From NCBI RefSeq assembly GCF_000467855.2, contig NZ_KI259228.1, forward strand, positions 103,105-139,290: a DNA stretch of 36,186 nt. Reading direction: 5' to 3'. This DNA is from Porphyromonas sp. oral taxon 278 str. W7784. Lineage in GTDB: Bacteria > Bacteroidota > Bacteroidia > Bacteroidales > Porphyromonadaceae. A model generated the notes under the pieces. It had not been told where the DNA came from. It did no database searches and saw only the letters and a program-made list of their open reading frames with translations. Positions 27,788 to 36,162 of the stretch are shown here, in pieces (position 1 is the stretch's first letter; each line of letters opens with the position of its first letter). The translations under genes and the position numbers were made by a program.

Positions 27788-27844
27788 CCCTCCCGAAGAC
27801 ACTCCTCCACGCCTAGCTACCCCTAGCGAAGCGCCCTACACTTG

Positions 27845-27884
27845 AGATACCCCACCATGACCTTCGGGTCGTGGTGGGGTATCT
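27845..27884 (+). terminator. Hairpin with TTCG loop after the small gene
   Basis: AGATACCCCACCATGACC (27845-27862) pairs with GGTCGTGGTGGGGTATCT (27867-27884), nearly perfect over 18 bp, with a TTCG tetraloop. There is no T-run after it. Confidence 0.75.
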
Positions 27885-27948
27885 GCATGCTGAGCGATCC
27901 ACACCAATCCCTTGGAGCTTGATAAACCCGGCCGTGAGGTGTAATTAC

Positions 27949-28036
27949 GACCCATACATAGGTCGTAAGAGCGACCCATTCATGGGTCACCGCTGTCCCC
28001 CATTCAAGGGTCCCTTCGAGGACCCATGAATGGGTC
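27949..28036. repeat. 24-bp-period GACCCAT palindrome array, 4 units
   Basis: Four 16-bp units start at 27949, 27973, 27997 and 28021, a period of exactly 24 bp. They are GACCCATACATAGGTC, GACCCATTCATGGGTC, a degenerate CCCCCATTCAAGGGTC, and GACCCATGAATGGGTC. Spacers are again 8 bp: GTAAGAGC, ACCGCTGT, CCTTCGAG. The outer GACC...GGTC is shared with the 21660-21774 array while the centre differs (CAT..ATG instead of TAC.GTA). Confidence 0.9.
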
Positions 28037-28313
28037 GGAAAAGGGGGCTATCATCGACCACCTTACCGAGCCTCCCTTGAAGCAGAGCCCGAGGGGGAGT
28101 ATACCGCCATGTTGCGCCCCGCCTCACCGTCCCCTCCACAGGGGCGGTGAGGTAGGGCGCCTCCCTTGCTATTTCTTCTATGCTCTCTAGGGAGGAGAAA
28201 GGCATACCCTCATCCGTGGAGAAGCCCCCCTTCCGATCGCTCGGTTTGTAGGGGGACTGACTATTATTATCGCTCCTTCGCACAGAGGCTAGCCGATAAC
28301 GCCTAGGAATGGT
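28037..28313. other. Intergenic stretch with a hairpin, no gene seen
   Basis: No convincing gene on either strand. CCTCACCG (28122-28129) and CGGTGAGG (28145-28152) form a hairpin of unknown role. A minus-strand open frame (27987-28334) crosses the array and has no recognisable features. Confidence 0.55.
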
Positions 28314-28321
28314 TAACTTTG
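28314..28321 (+). promoter_or_regulatory. -7 box before the gamma carbonic anhydrase gene
   Basis: TAACTTTG matches TAnnTTTG and lies 25 bases before the ATG, so the leader would be about 20 bases. Confidence 0.55.
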
Positions 28322-28346
28322 TACATACTAACAATCTAAGATTCTA

Positions 28347-28874
28347 ATGGCTTTCATACAGACAGTACGAGGCATCGAGCCTCAGATCGGAGAGGACTGC
28401 TTCCTCGCCGTCAATGCAACCGTCGTCGGTGATGTCGTCCTAGGGAAGGGCTGCAGCGTGTGGTTCAATACCGTCCTCCGTGGAGATGTCAACTCGATCC
28501 GCATCGGCAACAATGTCAATATCCAGGACGGCTCCGTCCTCCACACCCTCTACCAGAAGTCGACCATCGAGATCGGGGACAATGTCTCCGTCGGGCACAA
28601 TGTCACACTCCACGGATGCCATATCCGTGACTATGCCCTCATCGGCATGGGTTCGGTGGTGATGGACGATGCCTTGGTAGGCGAAGGGGCTATCGTAGCT
28701 GCTGGATCGGTGGTCCTAGCCAAGACGGTCATCGAGCCCTATAGCCTATGGGCGGGCGTACCTGCTAAGTTCATCAAGAAGGTCTCCCCTGAGCAGAGCA
28801 AGGAGCTCAACGAACGTATTGCCAACAACTATCAGATGTACGCTTCTTGGTTCGACAAGGAGCAGAACCCATAA
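28347..28874 (+). CDS. Gamma-class carbonic anhydrase family protein
   Basis: A 175-residue left-handed beta-helix protein built of hexapeptide repeats (VVGDVVLGKGCSVWFNTVLRGD, then IRIGNNVNIQDGSVLHTLYQ). The three expected metal histidines are His66, His84 and His89; the five-residue spacing of the last two is that of the gamma-CA family. The C-terminal end (SLWAGVPAKFIKKVS) is typical of YrdA/PaaY-type members. It may hydrate CO2, but many members lack measured activity. The peptidase gene starts 26 bases after its stop, so they may share a transcript. Confidence 0.92.
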   Translation: MAFIQTVRGIEPQIGEDCFLAVNATVVGDVVLGKGCSVWFNTVLRGDVNSIRIGNNVNIQDGSVLHTLYQKSTIEIGDNVSVGHNVTLHGCHIRDYALIGMGSVVMDDALVGEGAIVAAGSVVLAKTVIEPYSLWAGVPAKFIKKVSPEQSKELNERIANNYQMYASWFDKEQNP

Positions 28875-28900
28875 TCCCCCTCACCTATCACCAACACGCT

Positions 28901-30319
28901 ATGCGATCCATCCTAACGACCTCCTTAGCCCTCAGCCTCCTCCTCTCAGGGCTATCCTCGGGACTCTATGCTCAGAGCTCGCAGGACGGGGCTATCACGC
29001 CTAAGTTCCTCGAAGAGCTTCGCCGCAGTGAACCTACCACTCCTACGGAGAAGGCCCTACACAACGCCATCGCCGTCCAGGGCATGCGAGACTTCTTCGT
29101 CAACAACCAGCGCCCTCAGACCATCGACGACACCTTCTCGGTAGAAGTCCAGAGCTCAGGGATCACCGACCAGAAGCAGAGTGGACGTTGCTGGCTCTTC
29201 ACGGGACTCAATGTCCTTCGTGCTCAGCTGATGACTCGGGAGAAGTCAGGCACCTTCTTCTTCTCGCAGAACTATTCCTTCTTCTGGGACCAGCTGGAGA
29301 AGGCGAACCTCTTCCTCGAAGGGATCATCGAGACACGCAAGCTCGCTGTCGATGACAAGAAGGTAGTATGGCTCTTCCAGAATCCTATTGGTGACGGAGG
29401 TCAGTTCACCGGTATCTCAGACAACCTCATCAAGTATGGTGTCGTCCCCGCCGAAGTGATGCCCGAGACCCACTCGAGCAATGACACGAAGCTGATGGGT
29501 AAGATGATCGCTCGCACACTACGCCAGTCAGGGATCAAGATCCGCAAGGCTGCTGCCAAGGGAGAGTCCCTCACCCAGCTCCGCAAGCTCAAGGAGACAT
29601 GCCTCAAGCAGGTCTATCGTCTCTTGAGCCTCAACCTTGGTGTGCCCCCCACTTCCTTCTCCTACACCCTGAAGGATAAGGATGGTAAGGCGATCTCCAC
29701 CGAGACCTATACGCCTCAGTCCTTCTACGAGCGCTTTGTCGGCGTAGACCTACGTGATCAGTTCGTCATGCTGATGAATGACCCCTCTCGCCCCTTCTAC
29801 AAGGTCTATGAGATCGAGTACGACCGCCACGCTTACGATGGTAAGAACTGGACCTACGTCAACCTCCCCATGGACGAGATCAAGCAGATGGCTATCGCTT
29901 CGCTCAAGGACAATACGATGATATACTACTCCTGCGACGTAGGTCGTGAGCTGAGTAGCTCTAAGGGCATCGCAGCGCTGGACAACTATGACTATGCTTC
30001 GCTCCTTGGCTATCCCTTCGACATGGATAAGGCTGAGCGTATCCAGACCTTCGATAGTGGCTCGACGCACGCCATGACCCTCAAGGCTGTTGACCTCGAT
30101 GCTTCGGGTAAGCCCGTGAAGTGGAAGGTAGAGAATAGCTGGGGAGAGAAGTCGGGTGTCAAGGGCCATATCATCATGACCGATGCGTGGTTCGATGCCT
30201 ATACCTTCCGTCTCGTAGTAAACAAGAAGTACGCTACGCAGAAGGTGCTTGACCTCTTGAAGACGAAGCCCGTACAGCTCCCCGCTTGGGACCCTATGTT
30301 CGCTCCTGATGCTCCCTAA
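28901..30319 (+). CDS. Exported aminopeptidase C / bleomycin-hydrolase-like C1 peptidase
   Basis: A 472-residue papain-fold peptidase. Catalytic residues are Cys97 (QSGRCWLF), His390 (STHAMTLKAVD) and Asn412 (VENSWGEKSG), in the order of the PepC/bleomycin hydrolase family, whose members trim N-terminal residues from peptides as hexamers. Unlike the classic cytosolic enzymes this one begins with a signal peptide (MRSILTTSLALSLLLSGLSSGLYAQ), so it should act in the periplasm or outside, fitting an amino-acid-fermenting lifestyle. The ATG at 28901 is chosen over an in-frame ATG at 28847, which lies inside the preceding gene and would bury the signal peptide. Confidence 0.92.
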   Translation: MRSILTTSLALSLLLSGLSSGLYAQSSQDGAITPKFLEELRRSEPTTPTEKALHNAIAVQGMRDFFVNNQRPQTIDDTFSVEVQSSGITDQKQSGRCWLFTGLNVLRAQLMTREKSGTFFFSQNYSFFWDQLEKANLFLEGIIETRKLAVDDKKVVWLFQNPIGDGGQFTGISDNLIKYGVVPAEVMPETHSSNDTKLMGKMIARTLRQSGIKIRKAAAKGESLTQLRKLKETCLKQVYRLLSLNLGVPPTSFSYTLKDKDGKAISTETYTPQSFYERFVGVDLRDQFVMLMNDPSRPFYKVYEIEYDRHAYDGKNWTYVNLPMDEIKQMAIASLKDNTMIYYSCDVGRELSSSKGIAALDNYDYASLLGYPFDMDKAERIQTFDSGSTHAMTLKAVDLDASGKPVKWKVENSWGEKSGVKGHIIMTDAWFDAYTFRLVVNKKYATQKVLDLLKTKPVQLPAWDPMFAPDAP

Positions 30320-30350
30320 GCCGAGCGACACAGAGCACACGTGACCGAGA

Positions 30351-30388
30351 AGAGCGTGACCCCAGCATCCTCGCTTGGGTCACGCTCT
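30351..30388 (+). terminator. Terminator of the peptidase gene
   Basis: AGAGCGTGACCCCAGC (30351-30366) pairs with GCTTGGGTCACGCTCT (30373-30388), one mismatch. The tail is CT-rich without a T-run. Confidence 0.7.
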
Positions 30389-30437
30389 CCTTACTCTCGT
30401 CTCATATCCTATCGATTTACCTTATTCCCCTCTCCCT

Positions 30438-30893
30438 ATGGCTACCTTAGACCATTCACAGCTCCCCGCCACGGGACGCTTATCCCTTGACCGTCTGCCC
30501 CCTCATTTCCCTTGGGCACGATTCTATCACAACCAAGGCTATACCATGTCTTACCCCGAGATCGTCTTTGCGGGCGAAGATGCCTATGCGCTCTATACGC
30601 AGGTGACGAGCATCCTGATGATGGAGTCTTGGGAGAAGGGGAACTACCTAGAATACACACTCTCAGCTGTCTCCCCCGAAGACCCCATCCACTTCCGTCT
30701 TGAGGTCGCATTGACCCTCGAAGCCGTGCACGAGGCTTGGGAGACGATCCGTGTCTCCGCTGAGAAGCTACGTGAGTACTACCTCATTGCTGCATTGGCT
30801 TATGTTCGCAAGGAAGGGTTGCTAGGCAAGCACTTCACCTGTGAGCGCACCTCGCCTACGAGCTACAAGCTGACGCTCCAGAGCGAAGGCTAG
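30438..30893 (+). CDS. Conserved-looking hypothetical protein, 151 aa
   Basis: I do not recognise this family. The product (MATLDHSQLPATGRLSLD...) is soluble, acidic to neutral and lacks a signal peptide or membrane segment. It has an aromatic patch (WARFYHNQGYTMSYPE) and a helical middle (LTLEAVHEAWETIRVSAEKLREYYLIAALAY). The ATG at 30438 is preferred to one at 30375, because the latter lies inside the preceding terminator. Codon use is like the neighbours, so it is probably a real gene. Its TAG overlaps the stop of the converging aroA. Confidence 0.6.
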   Translation: MATLDHSQLPATGRLSLDRLPPHFPWARFYHNQGYTMSYPEIVFAGEDAYALYTQVTSILMMESWEKGNYLEYTLSAVSPEDPIHFRLEVALTLEAVHEAWETIRVSAEKLREYYLIAALAYVRKEGLLGKHFTCERTSPTSYKLTLQSEG

Positions 30894-32224
30894 TTCTCCT
30901 CTACCATCAAGAAGGGGATAAGCTCCTCCCAGTAGCGAGGGAAGCTCTTGCTCACGACCTCGGGATGCTCTAGGAGCACAGTCCCCACAGGTATTGTGAG
31001 GACGGAGAGCGCCATCGCTATGCGGTGATCTCCATGGGTAGCGAGGATCGGAGGGCATTCCATTGGTCTTATCCAAGCGTGAGCATCCCATGAGATCGAG
31101 TCTTCCCCGAGGGTAAGCTCTACACGGAGCTTAGCTAGCTCTACCCGCAGAGCCTCCAAGCGATCCGACTCCTTGATGCGTAGATGTGCCACGCCCGTGA
31201 GGGTAAAGGGTCTTCCCTGCCCTACCAGAGCAGTGACCAGAGCTGGCACCAAGTCGGGGCACTCGTGCATGGAGGCTGTAAAGGAGGCTATGGTATCAGC
31301 ATGCTCTATCCTCTGGAGCTTCACACCTCGTCCATCAGGTAGGGTCTTCACTCCAAGTTCCTTGAAAAAGGACACGAGATAGCCCGCATCCCCTTGCAGA
31401 GAGGGATAGCACAAGCCTGGGAGCTCCATAGTCGAGCCCAGAGGAAGGAGCGAGAGCCATGCAAAGGCATAGGATGCTCCACTCCAGTCCGCTTCGTAGC
31501 CTCGATCTAGGATAGATGTGCCTTGGCTACCCTCCCCCCTCTTACCTCGGTAGCAGAAGAGACCACTAGGCTCTTCTTCCCACACAAAGCCTTGCTCTTG
31601 GAGCAGGGCTTTTGTCATTAAGGCATAGGGACGAGAGGCAAGTCCATAGCGCCGTGTATCGATCCCGAAGCCTACGGGGAGCAGGGGGGCAAGGAGGAGG
31701 AGGGCGCTCAGATACTGCGAACTGGCAGAGGCATCCAGCTCACAGCCCTGCCAAGCGATGGTACTGGGCTCGATAAGTAGCGGGGGATAGCCCTCATGGT
31801 CTAGATAGGTGATCTTAGCCCCTTGGCTCCGTAGCGCCTCGAACAGTGGGGCTATGGGTCGCTCATGCTGGCGACCCGTACCGAAGAGCCTCGCGGGGTG
31901 CTGGGTCGTAACAGAGAGGTAAGCACAGACGAAGCGCATCGCCGTACCTGACTCCGACACACAGACCTCCTCCGCTCCCCCTTGGCAAGCAAGGAGAGCG
32001 GTATATAGCGCTAAGATATCCTGTGGGGTGCCTTCAGCGAAGGCTAAGGGTGGGAGCTTACCCTGAAGAGCGTCAAGGAGAAGGGCTCTTGCCCAGAGGC
32101 TCTTCGAGGGAGGAAGCGTCCATCGAAGGTGCAGAGCGTCGGTGTGCTCTCTGTAGGAGAGCCTAAGGGATGAAGAGGTCTTCACTACTTCATCTAGAGA
32201 ATAGAGGAGCAAGGAGCTCGACAA
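30890..32224 (-). CDS. aroA: 3-phosphoshikimate 1-carboxyvinyltransferase (EPSP synthase), divergent
   Basis: A 444-residue enzyme of the shikimate pathway joining PEP and shikimate-3-phosphate. Recognisable parts are LPPSKSLWARAL (PGSKS motif with P for G), VSESGTAMRFVCAY, CPDLVPALVTAL (the catalytic aspartate region), LRIKESDRLEAL, HGDHRIAMAL and VVSKSFPRYWEEL. The protein is more diverged than E. coli AroA but keeps the Lys, Arg and Asp landmarks. The ATG at 32224 overlaps the preceding gene by 35 bases; a GTG at 32185 would avoid the overlap and still keep the SKS motif. It is last in a minus-strand run. Confidence 0.88.
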   Translation of the reverse strand: MSSSLLLYSLDEVVKTSSSLRLSYREHTDALHLRWTLPPSKSLWARALLLDALQGKLPPLAFAEGTPQDILALYTALLACQGGAEEVCVSESGTAMRFVCAYLSVTTQHPARLFGTGRQHERPIAPLFEALRSQGAKITYLDHEGYPPLLIEPSTIAWQGCELDASASSQYLSALLLLAPLLPVGFGIDTRRYGLASRPYALMTKALLQEQGFVWEEEPSGLFCYRGKRGEGSQGTSILDRGYEADWSGASYAFAWLSLLPLGSTMELPGLCYPSLQGDAGYLVSFFKELGVKTLPDGRGVKLQRIEHADTIASFTASMHECPDLVPALVTALVGQGRPFTLTGVAHLRIKESDRLEALRVELAKLRVELTLGEDSISWDAHAWIRPMECPPILATHGDHRIAMALSVLTIPVGTVLLEHPEVVSKSFPRYWEELIPFLMVEEN

Positions 32225-32681
32225 TCTGCTCTAGAGCTGGGCGATCAACTTCCTCAGTGAAGTCCGAGAGCTGATCACTATCTATATCGAGGACACCCAC
32301 GATCTCTCCCTCGGTATTTCTCAAGGGGACGACGATCTCCGAGCAAGAAGAGGAGGAGCAAGCGATATGCCCAGGGAAGGCATCTACATCGGGGACGACA
32401 AGAGTCTGCCCTGTGTGCCAACTCGTACCACATACCCCTCGCCCTCGAGCAATGCGTGTACAGGCGATTTCGCCTTGGAAGGGGCCTAGCACGAGCTGAT
32501 CTCCCTCCACAAGGTAGAAGCCTACCCAGAAGAAGCCAAAGACTTGACGCAGTGCTGCGGCGGTATTAGCTAGGTTAGCGATGAGATTAGTCTCTCGGCT
32601 GAGGAGTCCCTGTAGCTGGGGATAGAGCTCCCGATAGCGCTCGGTGCGGGAGGAAGCCTGTAGATAGAGGTGCTCGGCCAT
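32190..32681 (-). CDS. Free methionine-(R)-sulfoxide reductase (GAF domain)
   Basis: A 163-residue GAF-fold oxidoreductase repairing free methionine-R-sulfoxide (fRMsr, also MsrC). The signature is complete: FFWVGFYLVEGDQLVLGPFQG, then CTRIARGRGVCGTSW and HIACSSSSCSEIVVPL. Cys74, Cys84 and Cys108 have the 10- and 24-residue spacing of the three redox cysteines in the E. coli enzyme (84, 94, 118). The length is standard. It lies 37 bases after the sensor kinase gene and overlaps aroA. Confidence 0.93.
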   Translation of the reverse strand: MAEHLYLQASSRTERYRELYPQLQGLLSRETNLIANLANTAAALRQVFGFFWVGFYLVEGDQLVLGPFQGEIACTRIARGRGVCGTSWHTGQTLVVPDVDAFPGHIACSSSSCSEIVVPLRNTEGEIVGVLDIDSDQLSDFTEEVDRPALEQIVELLAPLFSR

Positions 32682-32718
32682 AAGGTGGTGTAGCTAGAAT
32701 GGGAATGGATGGGAGGTA

Positions 32719-33915
32719 CTATTCGAACTCTCGGGGTAGCTCGATGCGGAAGGTCGTGCCTACACCCAGCTCTGAGTGCTTGACGTAGATGCGCCCACCG
32801 TGGTACTCCTCGACGATACGCCGAGCTAGCGAGAGGCCCAGTCCCCAGCCGCGCTGACGGGTAGTGACACCTGGGCGGAAGATCGCCTTCTGCTTGCTCT
32901 TGGGGATCCCCTTCCCTGTATCCGTGATGTCGACATAGACCCACTGATCCTTGAGATGATAGGTGAAGGTGATCTGTCCCTTGCCCGCCATAGCGTCGAC
33001 GGCATTCTTGATGAGGTTCTCGAAGACCCATGCCATGAGGGGCTCGCTGAGCTGTACGACGATCGCCTCCTCCAGTGAGGGAGGTAGTACGAGCTTGATC
33101 TGCTCCGATATGCGGGGTTGCATATAGCGAACGGCATTAGCTAATACGGTCTGTAGGTCCTTGGGCTTGAGGTTGGGGGCAGAGCCGATCTTCTGGAAGC
33201 GGTCGGCGATGACACCGAGACGCTCGATATCCTTCTCCATCTCGCTGGTGATGAACTCCTCTGTACCCATGCTCTCCAGATACTCTTTCCATGCCATCAG
33301 AGATGAGGTAGGTGTACCGAGCTGGTGCGCTGTCTCTCGTGCCAGACCCTCCCAGATACGGTTCTGGTCGGACTTCTTGAGACTGACGAGAGCCACGATG
33401 GATACCCCGAGGAAGAGGAGGAAGACAAAGAGCTGGATGTAGGGGAAAAGATGGAGCTGACGCAGGACGTGGCTATCGGAATAGTATAGGTACTGCGGTT
33501 CGGCTAGTCCCTCCATCACTATGGGAGGATAGCCGTTGCGGAAGGAGGCAAGCTTCTCATAGAGATAGGCCTCTGCATCCTTCTTCGGCAGATCGATATT
33601 ACGGTAGCTGATGATGCGCCCCTCCTGATCGGTGATGATGGTAGGGATGGAGGGGTTCGACTCGAGGATGCGTGAGAGATAGATGAGCGTCGTGGAGATA
33701 TCGTTGGTGCTGGTAGCCTGGGTGGCATTAGCCCAGATCTCCATGTTCACACGCTCCTCCTCTGCCATCTTATTGATGAGCCTATCGGAGGCTACGAGGG
33801 AGACGATGATGAAGAGGATGGAGAGGACGATGAGCCCCATACGGATATTGCTGTGGCGGTTGAGCCACACGCCTATCCCATGGAACCACTGCGCTATGAT
33901 CTGGCCGATACGCAT
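32719..33915 (-). CDS. Membrane sensor histidine kinase, no cognate regulator nearby
   Basis: A 398-residue kinase with a membrane segment at about 27-43, a periplasmic domain of about 110 residues, a second segment at about 158-178 and a cytoplasmic kinase core. The phosphorylated histidine is His197 (ARETAHQLGTPTSSL), followed by the N box (LIKNAVDAMAGKG), G1 (DTGKGIPKSKQ) and G2 (GWGLGLSLARRIVEEYHGG). No HAMP domain is obvious between the second segment and the histidine. No response regulator is in the window, so the partner must be elsewhere. The signal is unknown. Confidence 0.92.
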   Translation of the reverse strand: MRIGQIIAQWFHGIGVWLNRHSNIRMGLIVLSILFIIVSLVASDRLINKMAEEERVNMEIWANATQATSTNDISTTLIYLSRILESNPSIPTIITDQEGRIISYRNIDLPKKDAEAYLYEKLASFRNGYPPIVMEGLAEPQYLYYSDSHVLRQLHLFPYIQLFVFLLFLGVSIVALVSLKKSDQNRIWEGLARETAHQLGTPTSSLMAWKEYLESMGTEEFITSEMEKDIERLGVIADRFQKIGSAPNLKPKDLQTVLANAVRYMQPRISEQIKLVLPPSLEEAIVVQLSEPLMAWVFENLIKNAVDAMAGKGQITFTYHLKDQWVYVDITDTGKGIPKSKQKAIFRPGVTTRQRGWGLGLSLARRIVEEYHGGRIYVKHSELGVGTTFRIELPREFE

Positions 33916-33953
33916 CGCTGGAGGGGAGGAGGAGTGATCGCTGGAGGGTGGGA

Positions 33954-35081
33954 CTAATACTTGAGGTGGTTAGCCTTCAGTACCTCTTCTGCATAGCGAG
34001 CGAAGGAAGCCAGCCAATGGTCTCCTCCGTAGTCCGAGCGGAAGATCTGACTCATCCCCTCGGCATACATTTCACTAGCCACACGGGCAAAGCGTGCCTT
34101 CAGGGGATGTCCCTTGGGGAGGTAGCCCGAGATACGAGCCATCGACCAAGCACGGGTGAAGGACAGCCCCACCAGATGTACGATCGTGTAGTCCGTCAGG
34201 TCACTCACCACGGGCTTCTCACAGAGGCGAGTGATCCCTGCGGGTGTGAAGTAGCTAGAGAGCCAGCGCACATATTCCCGCTGTGGGAGTACCCGAGTCA
34301 TGAGGTCGGCCACCATGAGCGTCGGAGAGAAGAAGTCCGTAGCGTTGGGCTCCCACTCAGCGGGAGCTCTCTTGTCTGAGAGATGGAGCTGACGAGCTTT
34401 CTCTACGAGGGCTTTCTCTAGTTCTCTATCGTCACGGACACGGGCGTAGTCTAGTGCGAAGCCAAGGGCGAAGGCGGAATTGGAGTGCGTCCCGATGCGG
34501 TTGGGATAGGTCATCTTCGGCAGGTAGGCCTTCCACTTCGTCACGATCTTCTCCGAGAGGATATCCACGTGCTTGAGCCAAGTAGAGGCCTTGGAGCGTA
34601 GCTCAGCATCAGAGCTCTGGGTAGCGAGGAGGTGTAGCTGTTCGGAGAGCTTCAGTAGCCAAGCCCATCCGTAGGTACGCTCATAGTTGCCCGAGTGCTT
34701 CCTATCGAAGTAGGCCGCCTCACCACGCATATTCTCCTCGGTGAAGTGCTGGTCGAAGGCCTGGATGATCTCCGCTCTCGAGGAGATCTGAGGATAGGTG
34801 AAGAGCACCTCGGAGAGCATCCAGTGGCTATGCACGGAGCTATGCCAGTCGTAGGAGCCATAGAAGGCAGGATGGAGCTCTCTAGGGGAGGAGTGAAGGA
34901 CGTCGAGGCTATCTAGGACGACGTGACTCGTCTTATTGGGATACTCGACGAAGATATTCTTCAGGGGCATCTCGATGAGCCGAGCGAGCGTCTCACTGGT
35001 GACGGTCTGGGCGGGCGCAGTGACCGATACCAAGAGGAGCCCTGAGAGGAGGAGTCCTCTTCGGAGTACGTGGGAGTTCAT
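33954..35081 (-). CDS. DUF2891-family secreted protein
   Basis: This 375-residue protein has an N-terminal signal peptide (RRGLLLSGLLLVSVTAPAQT) and the DUF2891 signature around HPAFYGSYDWHSSVHSHWMLSEVL, followed by helical segments with FDQHFTEENMRGEAAYFDR and YGWAWLLKLSEQLHLL. The alternating helix pattern suggests an alpha/alpha toroid, as in some glycosidases and lyases, but the activity of DUF2891 is not known to me. It starts 12 bases after the glycosyltransferase gene and lies 38 bases before the kinase gene. The usual product is cytosolic or periplasmic; here export is likely. Confidence 0.85.
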   Translation of the reverse strand: MNSHVLRRGLLLSGLLLVSVTAPAQTVTSETLARLIEMPLKNIFVEYPNKTSHVVLDSLDVLHSSPRELHPAFYGSYDWHSSVHSHWMLSEVLFTYPQISSRAEIIQAFDQHFTEENMRGEAAYFDRKHSGNYERTYGWAWLLKLSEQLHLLATQSSDAELRSKASTWLKHVDILSEKIVTKWKAYLPKMTYPNRIGTHSNSAFALGFALDYARVRDDRELEKALVEKARQLHLSDKRAPAEWEPNATDFFSPTLMVADLMTRVLPQREYVRWLSSYFTPAGITRLCEKPVVSDLTDYTIVHLVGLSFTRAWSMARISGYLPKGHPLKARFARVASEMYAEGMSQIFRSDYGGDHWLASFARYAEEVLKANHLKY

Positions 35082-35093
35082 CGTGCGAGGTAG

Positions 35094-35849
35094 TTAAGCG
35101 GAGTGGTTGCGTTTGCCCCGAGGGAACCCCTTGAACGAGTGCCAGTAGCGGAGCTTCATGACCCCAAGGAAGGCTTCCTTGAAGATCGAAGTATTCATCT
35201 TCGACGTACCGAGGACTCGGTCTTCGAAGATGATGGGGATCTCCTTGATCTTGTAGCCAAGGCAGTAGGCTGTGTACTTCATCTCGATCTGGAAGGCATA
35301 GCCCTTGAAGTGCACTTCGGGCAGTACCATGCTCTCCAGCACACGGCGACGGTAGCAGACGAAGCCTGCTGTAGGGTCCATCACAGGCATGAAGGTGATG
35401 AGGCGGACATAGAGCGAAGCACCTCGGCTCATCATGATACGATCCATGGGCCAGTTCTTCACGCCTCCCTCTCGGATATAGCGAGAGCCTATGGAGACAT
35501 CTGCCCCTTCCTGAGCACACGCCCGATAGAGCTCCAGGAGCTTCATCGGTGGGTGGCTGAAGTCGCAGTCCATCTCGAAGATATATTCGTAGTCACGCTC
35601 CAGCGCCCACTGGAAGCCTGCGATGTAGGCCGTACCCAGTCCCTGCTTCCCCGAGCGCTCGAGGAGGTGGACCTGCTCGGGGTATTCACGCTGCTTGTCT
35701 CGGACGATCGAGGCAGTCCCGTCGGGAGAGCCGTCGTCGACGATCAAGAGATGGAAGGGCTGAGGGAGTCCCATGACGGTATCGATCATCTGAGCGACAT
35801 TCTCACGCTCATTGTAGGTCGGGATGATGACAATGCTATCGCTATTCAT
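35094..35849 (-). CDS. Family 2 glycosyltransferase, polyprenol-phosphate mannosyltransferase-like
   Basis: A 251-residue GT-A enzyme resembling dolichol/polyprenol-phosphate mannose synthase, making a lipid-linked sugar donor at the cytoplasmic membrane face. Motifs are IIPTYNERENVAQMI at the N-terminus, LLIVDDGSPDGTA, the metal-binding DxD at Asp94-Asp96 (FEMDCDFSHPP), GSRYIREGGVKNWP and the acceptor-loop EIPIIFEDRVLGTSKM. No C-terminal membrane segments are present, as in the soluble short forms. It is first gene of the GT2-DUF2891-kinase-fRMsr-aroA run. The sugar cannot be read from sequence. Confidence 0.92.
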   Translation of the reverse strand: MNSDSIVIIPTYNERENVAQMIDTVMGLPQPFHLLIVDDGSPDGTASIVRDKQREYPEQVHLLERSGKQGLGTAYIAGFQWALERDYEYIFEMDCDFSHPPMKLLELYRACAQEGADVSIGSRYIREGGVKNWPMDRIMMSRGASLYVRLITFMPVMDPTAGFVCYRRRVLESMVLPEVHFKGYAFQIEMKYTAYCLGYKIKEIPIIFEDRVLGTSKMNTSIFKEAFLGVMKLRYWHSFKGFPRGKRNHSA

Positions 35850-35918
35850 ATTCTAATAAAGGCATCGGCACTCTGCCATGAGGGAGACAATCCCAAGATC
35901 AGGCACCTGAATACAAGG

Positions 35919-35926
35919 CAAAGATA
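35919..35926 (-). promoter_or_regulatory. -7 box of the glycosyltransferase run
   Basis: TATCTTTG on the minus strand, 69 bases upstream of the glycosyltransferase ATG. No TTTG is seen at -33. The sequence from here to 36160 shows no gene. Confidence 0.5.
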
Positions 35927-36162
35927 CCAAGATTTGTCCACTACCCTAGGGATCAGCGAGTACGAAGGTAGAGCAGGGAGAGGTGGATGAGCCCAAGGGA
36001 AGGGCACTCGGTCGAGGCGCTTCCCTATCGCCCCGCCTCCCACTCTCGCTCCCCCATCCTAGAGGGCAGATTCTCTCGGCACAGATTCGGGGTACATCAC
36101 CCCTTAGCCAGACAGGGGGCTTCTACCCTAGGAAACGGGGCTCTTGAGAAGGGGGAAAAAAC

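Noticed and set aside
27987-28334. Minus-strand open frame of 115 residues
   Set aside because: It crosses the 24-bp array and the carbonic anhydrase promoter and has no recognisable features.
30375-30437. Earlier start of the 151-aa unknown protein
   Set aside because: It lies inside the hairpin that ends the peptidase transcript.
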